In this document: in pieces, positions 9,078 to 18,100 of the stretch
Layout of the letters: each line of letters begins with the position of its first letter
How positions within the stretch are numbered: position 1 is the first letter of the stretch
Assembly: GCF_014651675.1 (NCBI RefSeq)
Contig: NZ_BMXI01000009.1
Span: 1 to 64,000, forward strand
Direction of reading: 5' to 3'
Source: Roseibacillus persicicus
Lineage (GTDB): Bacteria; Verrucomicrobiota; Verrucomicrobiia; Verrucomicrobiales; Akkermansiaceae
Length of the DNA stretch: 64,000 bases
Program-made: the position numbers and the translations under genes
The notes under the pieces: generated by a model
Databases searched by the model: none
The model's input: the letters and a program-made list of their open reading frames with translations, nothing else
Told to the model about the DNA's origin: nothing

Positions 9078-9628
9078 GGTAGGTCATGCTTTGCCAAAGC
9101 TGACCCTTTGAGTGCTCGGGCTTGCCTTTGCGGGTTGTCGAACGCTTGTTCGGGGCGAACCGGTGTTGGGAGCCTGGAATCGGATGTGAAAGAGCCCACC
9201 CTTGAACGGACGAGATCACAGGGGTCGGTTTTGGCGAAACCCGACCTACCGTGTTCACCGTTCCGGTCGGTAGGTCATGCTTTGCCAAAGCTGACCCTCT
9301 TGATGTGGGAACTTGCCTTTGCGGGTATTCGAATGGTGGTGGGGGAACCGGTGTCAGGGGCTTGGAATCGGATGTGAAAGAGCCCACCCTGAACGGTCGA
9401 GATCACAGGGGTCGGTTTCGGCGAAACCCGACCTACCGGGTTCGCCGTTTCGTTCGGTAGGTCATGCTTTGCCAAAGCTGACCCTTTGGGTATTCGGGTT
9501 TGCCTTTGCGGGTATTCGAATGGTGGTGGGGGAGCCGGCGTCCGGAGCCTGGAATCGGGGGTGAAAGAGCCCACCCTGAACGGACGGGATCACAGGGGTC
9601 GGTTTCGGCGAAACCCGACCTGCCGGGG
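9078..9628. repeat. Palindromic tandem repeat array B, inverted relative to array A
   Basis: Three ~188-bp units begin with GGTAGGTCATGCTTTGCC near 9078, 9269 and 9456. Each unit starts with the GCTTTGCCAAAGC palindrome and ends with GGTCGGTTTCGGCGAAACC plus CGACCTACC. The last unit ends near 9628, inside the lipoprotein gene that ends at 9590. These are the same two palindromes as array A, in opposite orientation. It explains the stretch between 8986 and 9590, which otherwise has no credible gene. Confidence 0.88.
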
Positions 9629-10372
9629 TTGGTTCACCCGGCATTTGGTAACCACCTCTTGCCAAGTGAAATCCTCCTTCAGCATTCTTTCCAGCCAAGG
9701 GTCGGAGGCGGGAAGTTGGGTGGCTCTAGCGATGGCTTGGGGGGAGGTGATGCGGGTGAAAAGGACGCGCTTGCAATCCGCGCGTGGCACCGACTTTTCG
9801 CCGAAGCCGCCCGGCTGGTTGCTGGACCAGAAGCGCACTGTCAATTGGTCGTGGCCGAGGTAGACCACGTGATGGCCGCGCTCTTTGCCGCCGATTTCGT
9901 TCGTCCACCAGATTTTGAGAAAGTCGCCCGGACGCGCGCTTTCCCAGGAGGTGAAATTGACTCCGCAGCCCAGGTCCGCAACCAGCTTGGCGCATCCTGG
10001 GCCATTCGCATTCCAGCGTCCGAAGATGCCATGCCCATCCTTCTGATCGGGAGCGACTACCAATGTCTTGGCCAAGGCGGGCGATGGGCGGTGGCTCTCT
10101 TGGAGGGCTTTGAGAAAGACCAGATAGGTGGCCCCCGAGCAAAAACTAGGTCGTGCCGCTGTGGGGGAAAAAGACAGGCCGCCATCGGTCGCCGTGCAGG
10201 CGAGGGTCAGCTTGTTTTTGGTGGCATCGCTTCCCGAGTAGCCTCCGCCGGTGGGCATGTCGTTGATAGCTGTTAGAGTGAGGGTGTTAAAGTCGTGTGC
10301 GGGACCGGTCTGGGACGGGGCGGAGCAAGCGAGCAAAAGAATGGGGAAGAGGGGAAGGAGCGCTTTCATCAT
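9590..10372 (-). CDS. Lipoprotein with possible NlpC/P60-like (papain-fold) domain
   Basis: A 260-residue protein beginning with a lipoprotein signal (MMKALLPLFPILLLACS, lipobox LLAC). The mature part has a Cys at the start of a helix (RPSFCSGATYLVFLKAL) followed later by RGHHVVYLGH, the Cys/His order of NlpC/P60 or CHAP-type amidohydrolases. This suggests a cell-wall amidase or peptidase but is not a firm family match. The first ATG of the MM pair (10372) is preceded by AAGGTGGGA. The last ~10 codons (VGFRRNRPL and stop) are encoded by the terminal palindrome of array B, so the repeat seems to have replaced or extended the native C-terminus. Confidence 0.7.
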   Translation of the reverse strand: MMKALLPLFPILLLACSAPSQTGPAHDFNTLTLTAINDMPTGGGYSGSDATKNKLTLACTATDGGLSFSPTAARPSFCSGATYLVFLKALQESHRPSPALAKTLVVAPDQKDGHGIFGRWNANGPGCAKLVADLGCGVNFTSWESARPGDFLKIWWTNEIGGKERGHHVVYLGHDQLTVRFWSSNQPGGFGEKSVPRADCKRVLFTRITSPQAIARATQLPASDPWLERMLKEDFTWQEVVTKCRVNQPRQVGFRRNRPL

Positions 10373-10440
10373 CGGGCTGTCCCACCTTGGCACAAAATTA
10401 GAGCGCGACAATTCCCGAGCTGGCGTATTCTCTCGCCGAG

Positions 10441-11091
10441 ATGGAGCCAAGACGAGGACGTGTCGCAGAGGTCGAGATCGTAGGACGGGGATCAACGGGG
10501 TCGCCGGGCCGACGCTATTCCCGCCAAGTCTCCCGCCCGGGCTGCGGGCTGCTGCTGGGGATCGTGTTCATCGCGTGGGGAGTGGAGATTGCGGATGTAA
10601 TCTTGCGCAATATTGGTCTTCCCTTGGACTCGCTGGGAATTCATCCCCGCCGGCTCTTTGGACTCATTGGGGTCTTTTTCTCTCCTTGGCTGCATGGGGA
10701 CTGGGGGCATCTCATCAACAATACGGTGGCGTTCCTGGGGTTGGGATTCGTGATGCTGATGGCGGAGGGAAAGCGCTTTCTGCACACCACCTTTTTACTG
10801 GTGCTCATCAGCGGCTTGGGGACTTGGTTGATTGGACGCGGGGGCAGTGTGCATATTGGGGCCAGCGGCTTGATCTATGGCTACTTCGGCTACCTCATCC
10901 TGCGCGCGTGGACCGAGCGTCAGCCGCTCTGGATTGCGGTCGGCGTCATCGTGGCACTCTTCTATGGGGGAATGGTATGGGGAGTCTTGCCCACGGACCA
11001 AGGCGTCTCCTGGGAGGCCCATCTTTGCGGATTCCTGGGTGGTCTTTGGCTCGGTCGCAACCACGGCCTTTTATCCCAAGCCAGACGGTAA
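10441..11091 (+). CDS. Rhomboid family intramembrane serine protease
   Basis: A 216-residue, six-helix membrane protease. The catalytic dyad is Ser142 in GASGLIYGY and His194 in WEAHLCGFLGG; the oxyanion-hole region His85/His90/Asn94 is present in WLHGDWGHLINNT. The N-terminal ~35 residues are cytosolic and Arg-rich. It should cleave transmembrane substrates within the membrane; the substrate is unknown. It is divergent from the lipoprotein gene, with 68 bp between the starts, and ends 30 bp before the convergent MocR gene stop. Confidence 0.93.
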   Translation: MEPRRGRVAEVEIVGRGSTGSPGRRYSRQVSRPGCGLLLGIVFIAWGVEIADVILRNIGLPLDSLGIHPRRLFGLIGVFFSPWLHGDWGHLINNTVAFLGLGFVMLMAEGKRFLHTTFLLVLISGLGTWLIGRGGSVHIGASGLIYGYFGYLILRAWTERQPLWIAVGVIVALFYGGMVWGVLPTDQGVSWEAHLCGFLGGLWLGRNHGLLSQARR

Positions 11092-11121
11092 GAAAGAAAG
11101 CGGGCGTGCCCGCAAACTGCT

Positions 11122-12555
11122 TCACTGCACCTGCTCGCGCAGAAGTTCGCCCAGCCTCACGATGGCTTTTGGAATCCGTTCATCGGAAGCAAAGCCACAG
11201 TTCAGCCGGAGGAAGTTGCGCAGGCCTTCCGAGGCCGTGAAGATGGTCCCCGGGGCCACGCTGATGTCCTCGTTCAGCGCATCTTTCGCCAGCTGTTCAC
11301 AGTCATATTGGAGCGGCAGCTGCACCCAGAGGATAAAGCTCCCCGTCGGGGCATTGACACGGGTTCCTTCCGGGAAAGCAGCGAAGACCGCCTCCCTCAT
11401 TTTCATCGCCTGGTCCTGATAGAGTTGCCGCACTTTCCGCAAGTGTCGATCGAATCCGCCGTCGGCGAGAAAGCTCGCCACCACGATTTCGGAGAGCGTT
11501 GAACTGGCGCTGAACGACACGCTTTTGACCGCCTTCAGCTCCTCATAATATCGCTTGCTCACCAGCCAACCTACCCGCAGGCCCGGGGACAGGCTTTTCG
11601 ATACTCCGCCGCAATGGATCACCCGTCCGTCCTTGTCGTGGGCGAGCAGGGAAGTGGGGCGTTTGCCCTCGTAGACCAAGTCGCCATAGAGGTCGTCTTC
11701 GATGATGGCGAACTCCCTTTGCGCCGCCAGAGTGGCCAACCGTTCGCGGTCCGCCCGTCCCATCACCGCGCCGGTGGGATTGTGGAAGTTCGGCTGCACC
11801 ACGCAGGCCTTAATCTCGTGTTTGGAGGTGACCTCGTCCAGAAAGTCCATGTTCATGCCTTGGATCGGACAGACCGGCACCTCCACGACCTTGAGCTTGA
11901 GCGACTCGATGATGCGCAAAATCCCGAAAAAAGTGGGCATCTCCACCGCCACCAGATCACCGGGTTCGGTCACGGCGGAAAGAGCAACCACCACTGCCTC
12001 GGTCACGCCCGTGGTGGTGATTACTTCGTCCTCCGTGACATTGGCGCCCGAGCTCAGGAGTCGATGCGCGACCTGATGCCGCAGGTCCGCGCGACCGGGG
12101 CAGATGGTGTAGCGAAAGATTTTGGCCCCATGCTTGCGCAGGGCGGCGTTGGTCAAGCGGGCGAGGGTCTTTTCCGGATAGACCTCGTCGCTGGGGATGG
12201 CGCAACCCAGCGGAATGATTTCGGGATCGTTGATCGCGGTCATCACTTCTTCGTAGAAGTCCGGTCGCTCCACCCGTGCCGCGCGCTTGCGGCCCTGCTG
12301 CATGGAAGGAAGGCGTTCTTCCACCCGAATCCGCGGGCACACGAAGAACCCGGAACGCGGGCGGGCCTCGATCAGACCCCGGTTCTCCAGCACTTCGTAG
12401 GCGCTCTGAACAGTGGTCAGACTCACCCCGCGGTCGGTGGCAAGCTTGCGCAAGGAAGGCATCCGATCACAAAGACGCAGCGTCTTTTTCTCGATGAGCT
12501 TCTGCAGGTCATCGGCCAACTGGCGATAGGTCGCTTTCTCCGGTTCCGTTTTCAT
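11122..12555 (-). CDS. MocR/GntR-type transcription factor with aminotransferase domain
   Basis: A 477-residue fusion: GntR winged helix-turn-helix at ~8-75 (RQLADDLQKLIEKKTLRLCDRMPSLRKLATDRGVSLTTVQ...), then a fold-type I PLP aminotransferase domain. The PLP-binding lysine is in GGVSKSLSPGLRVGW, and the NPTG motif (NFHNPTGAVMGR) and a C-terminal Arg (LRNFLRLNCGF) are present. MocR proteins sense PLP or amino-acid-derived ligands and usually control a divergent gene or their own promoter. A 26-bp inverted repeat at 12613-12638 lies 58 bp from its start and is the likely operator; a 46-codon ORF lies on the other side. Confidence 0.93.
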   Translation of the reverse strand: MKTEPEKATYRQLADDLQKLIEKKTLRLCDRMPSLRKLATDRGVSLTTVQSAYEVLENRGLIEARPRSGFFVCPRIRVEERLPSMQQGRKRAARVERPDFYEEVMTAINDPEIIPLGCAIPSDEVYPEKTLARLTNAALRKHGAKIFRYTICPGRADLRHQVAHRLLSSGANVTEDEVITTTGVTEAVVVALSAVTEPGDLVAVEMPTFFGILRIIESLKLKVVEVPVCPIQGMNMDFLDEVTSKHEIKACVVQPNFHNPTGAVMGRADRERLATLAAQREFAIIEDDLYGDLVYEGKRPTSLLAHDKDGRVIHCGGVSKSLSPGLRVGWLVSKRYYEELKAVKSVSFSASSTLSEIVVASFLADGGFDRHLRKVRQLYQDQAMKMREAVFAAFPEGTRVNAPTGSFILWVQLPLQYDCEQLAKDALNEDISVAPGTIFTASEGLRNFLRLNCGFASDERIPKAIVRLGELLREQVQ

Positions 12556-12612
12556 AAGGTCACTATAGTCCCGAAAGGGTGGGGTGGACAGATACAGATA
12601 AGGCCAGATCGA

Positions 12613-12638
12613 ACCATAACAGATTCAACTGTCATGGT
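12613..12638. promoter_or_regulatory. Candidate MocR operator (10-6-10 inverted repeat)
   Basis: ACCATAACAG, then ATTCAA, then CTGTCATGGT: the arms match at 9 of 10 positions. The repeat sits almost exactly midway between the MocR start (58 bp) and the divergent small ORF start (59 bp), as expected for a regulator that controls both directions. Confidence 0.55.
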
Positions 12639-12696
12639 GAAATTTCAATTCTTCTGCATCTGTGCAAGCGGGAAAAGACGCGCCATAGTTTATCCG

Positions 12697-12837
12697 ATGA
12701 AAGCAACAAAATCCCATTCCCCGTTTCAAACCTTCGCCAACGCGCTGAAGACCTTTGCCAAAGCCTACTTCCGCACCCCCTTCGGCTGCGCCCTCTACGC
12801 CGAATACTATGCCCGGGAGCGTGGTTCAACTTGTTAG
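12697..12837 (+). CDS. Small ORF divergent from MocR regulator (46 aa), uncertain
   Basis: ATG at 12697 opens 46 codons with an aromatic, basic, possibly amphipathic sequence (MKATKSHSPFQTFANALKTF at the start) and a Cys at the C-terminus. It resembles nothing I recognise. No strong Shine-Dalgarno is visible. The case for it rests on position: it is divergent from the MocR gene with a shared palindrome in between, the usual arrangement for a MocR target. It could be non-coding. Confidence 0.35.
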   Translation: MKATKSHSPFQTFANALKTFAKAYFRTPFGCALYAEYYARERGSTC

Positions 12838-12964
12838 CGGAAGAGGGTCGTCCGTCCAACTTCCGGCGGTGTGAAACTGTGGAGAAAGGTCTGCCTTCTT
12901 GTCTTCGAAAGAGGGACGAGTTTTCTTCCCTTGGAGTTGGTTGCGGGGTCGTTAGACTGCGAGC

Positions 12965-13642
12965 ATGTCCGACGGTTCCGTTATCGCCATGCAGCCGATT
13001 GCCTACCTCCGCTCGCCTTGGGTAGAGAAGTTCGGGGTACCCCGGCAGCCGGGATTGATTCGCGAGGCTTGGGGAGAAGTGGAGTTTGTGGAGGAGTTTG
13101 CAAAGCCGGAGGCTCGCGAGGGCTTGGAAGGGTTTTCCCATCTTTGGGTCACCTTCTTGTTCGACCGCGTGCCGCCTGACGAGACTCGTCTTCGGGTGAG
13201 GCCTCCTCGCTTAGGAGGGAACGATAAGATTGGGGTCTTCGCCACCCGGTCACCCTTTCGACCCAATCGCATAGGTCTCTCCGTGTGCGAGATCGAATCG
13301 GTCTTTCCGACTCTTCGCTTGCGTGGCGTCGATATCGTGGATGGGACGCCTATCTTGGATATCAGGCCCTACGTTTCCTACGTGGACGCGGTGCCGGATG
13401 CGGTGGCGGGCTTTGCTCCCGATCCGCCCTTGCGGGTTCCTGTTTCGATCAACCCGATGGTCGCTGAAACCTGGAATGCGATGGATGAGGAGGAGCAACG
13501 CCTCATCGAAGGAATGATTTCCCTCCGCCCGGGCCCAGCCTACCAAACGGGTTCGACGCGAGTCTATCGAGCTCGCATCGGGAGCCGTGAGGTGGCGTGG
13601 GCAATGGGGGATGAAGGGGCGGAAGTGAGAGAGCTCACTTAG
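12965..13642 (+). CDS. trmO: tRNA m6t6A37 methyltransferase TrmO
   Basis: A 225-residue protein of the TrmO/TsaA (YaeB-like) family, which methylates N6-threonylcarbamoyladenosine at position 37 of tRNA using SAM. Characteristic blocks are visible: IAYLRSPWVEKFGVPRQPGL near the start, EGLEGFSHLWV, the GVFATRSPFRPNRIGLS signature at ~90-110 and the GVDIVDGTPILDIRPYVSYVDA block. Length matches the family. The ATG at 12965 gives no extra N-terminus. It converges on the following gene with a 4-nt overlap of stop codons. Confidence 0.93.
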   Translation: MSDGSVIAMQPIAYLRSPWVEKFGVPRQPGLIREAWGEVEFVEEFAKPEAREGLEGFSHLWVTFLFDRVPPDETRLRVRPPRLGGNDKIGVFATRSPFRPNRIGLSVCEIESVFPTLRLRGVDIVDGTPILDIRPYVSYVDAVPDAVAGFAPDPPLRVPVSINPMVAETWNAMDEEEQRLIEGMISLRPGPAYQTGSTRVYRARIGSREVAWAMGDEGAEVRELT

Positions 13643-14322
13643 ACTTGGAAGTGCCAAGCCGAGGAGGACTTGATGTCCTTCCACTTGGGCTGACGGCCGA
13701 GCGCATCCTGGAATGCCTTGACCCGCTTCATGCCTGCTGTGCGTAAAAAGTTCTGGGTGTCGACTTCGATGATCTCGAGGCCCATGTAGTAAAGATTTTT
13801 CAGGCTTCTCACCGCTTCGCAACCGAAGGCGGCACCCAAGTGGGCGCGCAGAAGGCCAGCCTCGTGATGTCCCAAAAAGAGGAAGGCCGGAGTGCGACCG
13901 ACCGCCGACTTGGTGGTGATGAGATTGCGGATGGCCGCGGTATCCCACTCGATCCCGAGTTCCAGCTCGGAGGAAACCTCTTCCTCTCCGATGGGGTCGT
14001 TGTCGTGCCAGCGGGGGGAAAGGTTATTCTCCAAGGGTGGGAGATCGTCCTGGGGTTGAACGCGGACTTTTTCGCCATCAATGGCAAGAAGGTGCTCGGC
14101 GTCCTCTTCCTGAACCTTGAGGCCCAGATAGTAGGTGTCGGTGAAATTGTTGGGAATGGCGCCTTCGAAGTTGTCTCCGAGGTAGCGGCGCAACGCGCCT
14201 GCCTCACAGTGACCTAACAACAGACGGCTGGGGTGATGGCCTTCCATTTGGGCCTTCTGGATCAAATTACGAACTGGTGCGGGTTCCCAATCGATGGGGC
14301 AGTTCTCGATGATGTATTTCAT
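13639..14322 (-). CDS. Unknown protein with two tandem ~70-residue homologous halves
   Basis: A 227-residue cytoplasmic protein made of an internal duplication. Half one (about 10-80: IDWEPAPVRNLIQ...LLLGHCEAGALRRYLG...TYYLGLKV) aligns with half two (about 123-195: IEWDTAAIRNLIT...LFLGHHEAGLLRAHLG...LYYMGLEI). Each half carries a LGHxEAGxLRxxLG core and a YxGL strand. I do not recognise the family. There is no signal peptide. Its stop codon overlaps that of trmO, so it is an independent convergent transcript; upstream lies the terminal gene of the PEP-CTERM operon. Confidence 0.8.
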   Translation of the reverse strand: MKYIIENCPIDWEPAPVRNLIQKAQMEGHHPSRLLLGHCEAGALRRYLGDNFEGAIPNNFTDTYYLGLKVQEEDAEHLLAIDGEKVRVQPQDDLPPLENNLSPRWHDNDPIGEEEVSSELELGIEWDTAAIRNLITTKSAVGRTPAFLFLGHHEAGLLRAHLGAAFGCEAVRSLKNLYYMGLEIIEVDTQNFLRTAGMKRVKAFQDALGRQPKWKDIKSSSAWHFQV

Positions 14323-14438
14323 TTGGGGTGATGTCTTTGGACAAACGGCCCCTAGCAGCTGGCAGGCCAGCGTTAGAAATCAACGGAAATTGAAAGTGAA
14401 ATTTGGAGGTTTCTAGCAGTTCTCAGAAGTGTAACTTA

Positions 14439-15188
14439 TTAACTGAGAGAGGTTTTTCTTTTTCTTCTTAAAATGCCTAAAAAACAGCCCAAACCGGCGA
14501 GGAGGGCCGAAGATGGCTCGGGGATAGCGCCGATGGCAAAGGAAAGGGAGTCCCCAATCGGGATGGCGTTGGACCCTGAGATTTCGAGCGTGAGAGCGGT
14601 CATCCCAGTGTTGGGAAGCTGGAACCAGGCAAGGCCCGAGTCGTTGCTCGTTCCACTGGAGACGGTGAGGGTGTTCGTTCCGGCGTTCCAATTGAGAGGC
14701 GTGTCGTAGGGCGAGAATCCCGCATCCCAGCTCCGCTCTTGGAGGAAAAGCAGAGGGGTTGGCAAGGGCGAGGCCGTGGCGTCAATGGGGAGAATCCGAA
14801 TCGTGGTGTCGGTAAGGGGGGAAAGATTGCCGATGGCAAGATGCGCGTTGTTGAGGTGGGTAGAAGAGATCGTCAGCGTGTAACTGAACCCCGAAGCAGA
14901 AGGAACTGCGAGGAAGTCGTAACTGGGGAGGGTGCTGTCGGCGAGGCTGCTATCGATGAACTCCGAGGGGCTGTTCCAATAGCTGCCGTTGTAGGGGTGG
15001 GCGAGAGGGTGGGCGGAGGAGAGCTCGCCCTCGGTCGCAGTCAGGCTGTAGGTGCCGACGACCGTGTTGGCATCGTCGAAGAGTTCGCCGCCGGTCATGC
15101 TCCACCAGTCAATGACGGTCGCAGCCGGACCCTGAGCTACTAGAGAGATAGTAGCCAGCAAAGCAGAAAGAATGACGGACGCGCGCAT
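14439..15188 (-). CDS. PEP-CTERM sorting domain protein
   Basis: A 249-residue secreted protein with an N-terminal signal peptide (MRASVILSALLATISLVAQG, cleavage near GPAA) and a canonical PEP-CTERM tail: IPEPSSALLAGLGCFLGILR followed by RKRK. PEP-CTERM proteins are recognised by an exosortase (none in this window), cleaved and released or anchored at the surface. The middle is Ser/Thr-rich and beta-like, with no recognised domain. Its ATG overlaps the stop codon of the giant upstream gene (TAATG), which implies translational coupling. It is the last gene of a three-gene operon. Confidence 0.9.
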   Translation of the reverse strand: MRASVILSALLATISLVAQGPAATVIDWWSMTGGELFDDANTVVGTYSLTATEGELSSAHPLAHPYNGSYWNSPSEFIDSSLADSTLPSYDFLAVPSASGFSYTLTISSTHLNNAHLAIGNLSPLTDTTIRILPIDATASPLPTPLLFLQERSWDAGFSPYDTPLNWNAGTNTLTVSSGTSNDSGLAWFQLPNTGMTALTLEISGSNAIPIGDSLSFAIGAIPEPSSALLAGLGCFLGILRRKRKTSLS

Positions 15189-18100
15189 TAGGGTTGTTGG
15201 TATTCGGGAAGAGGAATGCTGTTCAGGCGATAGAGACCGGATTCGGATTCTGCCGGAGCGAGAAGCTGTAAGATGATTTGCTGGGTCCCCACGTCGTCAT
15301 CATGGTCTCCCTCGGGATCGACAAGAGGTTGATACTGCCAGGCGGGCACCTCGTCCCAATTGATCATGTCGGGAGAGAACTCTGGGACAATAGTCACAAA
15401 CTCCGAGGCGTCCGGGTGGCGTAAGAATTCCAGCAAATAGACATTCCAGAACGGATCCACTTCGTCCAACTTGGAGAATTCCACCGGCGTAAAGTCAGCC
15501 ACGAGTGGATCGCGCAGGAAGATGAATTCATGCAGGTTGTTGGCGTCGTCGCCGTCGGGGTTTCCGAACATGCCGTAGTCCCCGGGGTCGGTGAGACCCG
15601 AGAGATTGTTCGCCGCCCACTCGGAAAACGGGCTAACCTGATCGACGCGGATGGTCAGGGTCGCCGAGGTGGTTTCGCCCGGAGTCTTGGCCGTGAGGGG
15701 AATGGTATAGATGCCCGACGGAACTCCGGAGAGTGTCCACTGGAAAGTGCCTTCGCCGCTTCCTGCCGTGGCGGTGAAGTTCGCGAGACCCGGCAGCCCG
15801 CTCGTGACAGCGCTGAGGGTCACGGGAGTGCCATCGGGATCCGAGGCGCGCAGGGTGAGGCTGTGGCTCGAATTGCTGAGCCAAAGGTAAACTGGCAAGG
15901 TTTCGAAAGTGGGCGGCCCCAAAGGAGTCTCGCTCACGGTGACGAGGAAGGTGGCGGAGCTTTGGCTGTTAGGGCTTCCATTGTCGGTGACCACCACTTC
16001 GGGTTGATAGCTCTGGCCGCTGTCACTGGCTTCAGGAACCCAGGAGATAAGACCAGTGGCTGCGTCGATGCTCATCCCGGCGGGGGCACCGGCTCCGAGG
16101 GAGTAGGTGAGGGTCTGCAGGGGGAAGTCTGGGTCGGTGGCCTTCACCGCGACCCCGGCGGATTCGCCCACGCTGACTTGCAAGGGAGTAATGTCCTCGA
16201 TTTGGGGAGCTTCATTGAGGCCGGCAACACTCACGCGCAGGGCGATGCTGGAGGTCGCGCTCGGGGTGGCTGCGTCGGTGGCGGTGAGGTTGACATTCAC
16301 CACCCGGCCCGCGTCGGAAGAGCTGGTCAACCAAGTGATGAGGCCGCTCTGGGGATTGATGGACATCCCCGCCGGTTGGCCGCTGAGGGCGAAGCGCAGC
16401 AAGTTGTCCGGCCCGTCGGGGTCAGTGGCCTGAGCCTGATAGCGGAAGGCGGAACCTTCGACCACGGTTTGGTCGCTAATCGGGGTGACGATGGGGGCGG
16501 CATTGGCGAGGGTCGCTACGGTGCTGGCTTCTGCAGCAGCAGTTTTGCTTTCCACGTTTCCAGCCAAGTCGGTGGCGATGCTATAGAAGCGGTAGCTGAC
16601 TCCGTCGCTGCCCTCGAAGATGGCGGAGGTGCGCTTGGTGTCATTGAGCCAGAGCTCCCACGGTCCGTCATTCGCCGAGGCAAACAAGTCGTAGGAGGCA
16701 ATCCCCGAGCTGGTGTCCTGGCCACTCCAGGTGACCGGAAAGGCGAGGGGAGAACTGGCTGCGAGACTGGCCACGGAGCTGGTGGGTAGGTCGAGGTCAC
16801 TGTCCGGCTTGGGCTGGAAAGTGATTTTGTAGGTGTAAGGAGTTCCCGAGGTGTTGCAGTCGAGCAGGTGGAGAATGTTCTCGCGACGCGGGCGCTTGCC
16901 CAACCCTTCGAAGGTGCGGTCGGTCAGCCAGACATTGGTTCCGGCCAAAAGGTCGAGTCCGTCTTCGCAACGCTCGGCCGCGGTCAGGAAGTAATCCCCT
17001 TCGCCGGGATCGAGAATGCGCAGGTAGGACCAGCCCGAGGTGGACAGCTCCGCTCCAATGGTGGCCTCGAACCCACCCCCAGGCAGGGGATTGGAGGTGA
17101 TGTAGGTGACCTGCTGATAGAGATTGACGTCCTCGCTGCCACCGTCCGAGAAGTGAATGGTGTCGGGGAAATCGTTGAAATCTTCGATGTCGTTGGTCAG
17201 GAAGTCGGGGAGGCCGTCGTCCTTGTCGCCAAGGGCTTGCACGAGGTGATTCATCTCGAAGATTTCCACTTCCTTCAGCAAAGACAGACGGGGGTCGTTG
17301 AAGCTGTCGAGGTGCTCGAAGGACGCTTTGTAATCAATGAAAAGACCCTGTAGGCTGGAGGTCAGGGACCAAATCGCGATTTCGCTGGCCCCTGGTGCGA
17401 CTTCTCCAAAGTTGGCGCTGAGGTCCGGGGTCTGATTCTGTCCCGCGACCTGGGTGGAGATCACTTCGAAGTCGATGAGGGCGCCTTTGTCGTTCTCCAC
17501 GATTTCCGGCTGGGCGGAAGTGATGGAAAGATTTCGTGCGGAACCCGCGCCCCGGTTTTCGACTAACACGGCGAGCTTGTAGGGGATGCTGGGCTCGACC
17601 TCGGGAGTGAAAGGGTCATCCGAAAAGACGTCGCGCTGGTGGAAATACTTGAGGTGGAGTTGGGCATCGGGGCGGACAGTGATCTGGACGTTGTCGACCG
17701 GGATGGTGAACTCGACCCCATCCTGCAGATAGCGGATTTGCCCTCCAACAGTGTAGGTGGTTTCGGCCGTGGGAGCTGCGGTATCGCGGGGGATGAGGCT
17801 CCACTGCACCGAGCCGGATTGATTGGGGCCGATGGAACCCGAGCCGCCGATGTCACCCAATCCCGTGAGCCGATCCACCCGGATATTGAAGTGCTCGTCG
17901 GCGGGAGTGCCTGCGAGGTCGCGAATGTCGAGGTCGAAGGCGATCCCGGTTAGCGATTTGCTCTCCTGCTTATTCGCGAGTTCCAGATTAGCGCGGAAGG
18001 CACTGCGGGTCATCACCGCACTTTGCGAAAGCGAGATTTTCACTTTGGCACACACCCCATTGTTATTGAAAAGCTCCTGGTAGTTCTCGAAGAGCACTTG

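Noticed and set aside
15530..16789. 419-codon plus-strand frame inside the giant gene
   Set aside because: Antisense to conserved He_PIG domains; no recognisable protein.
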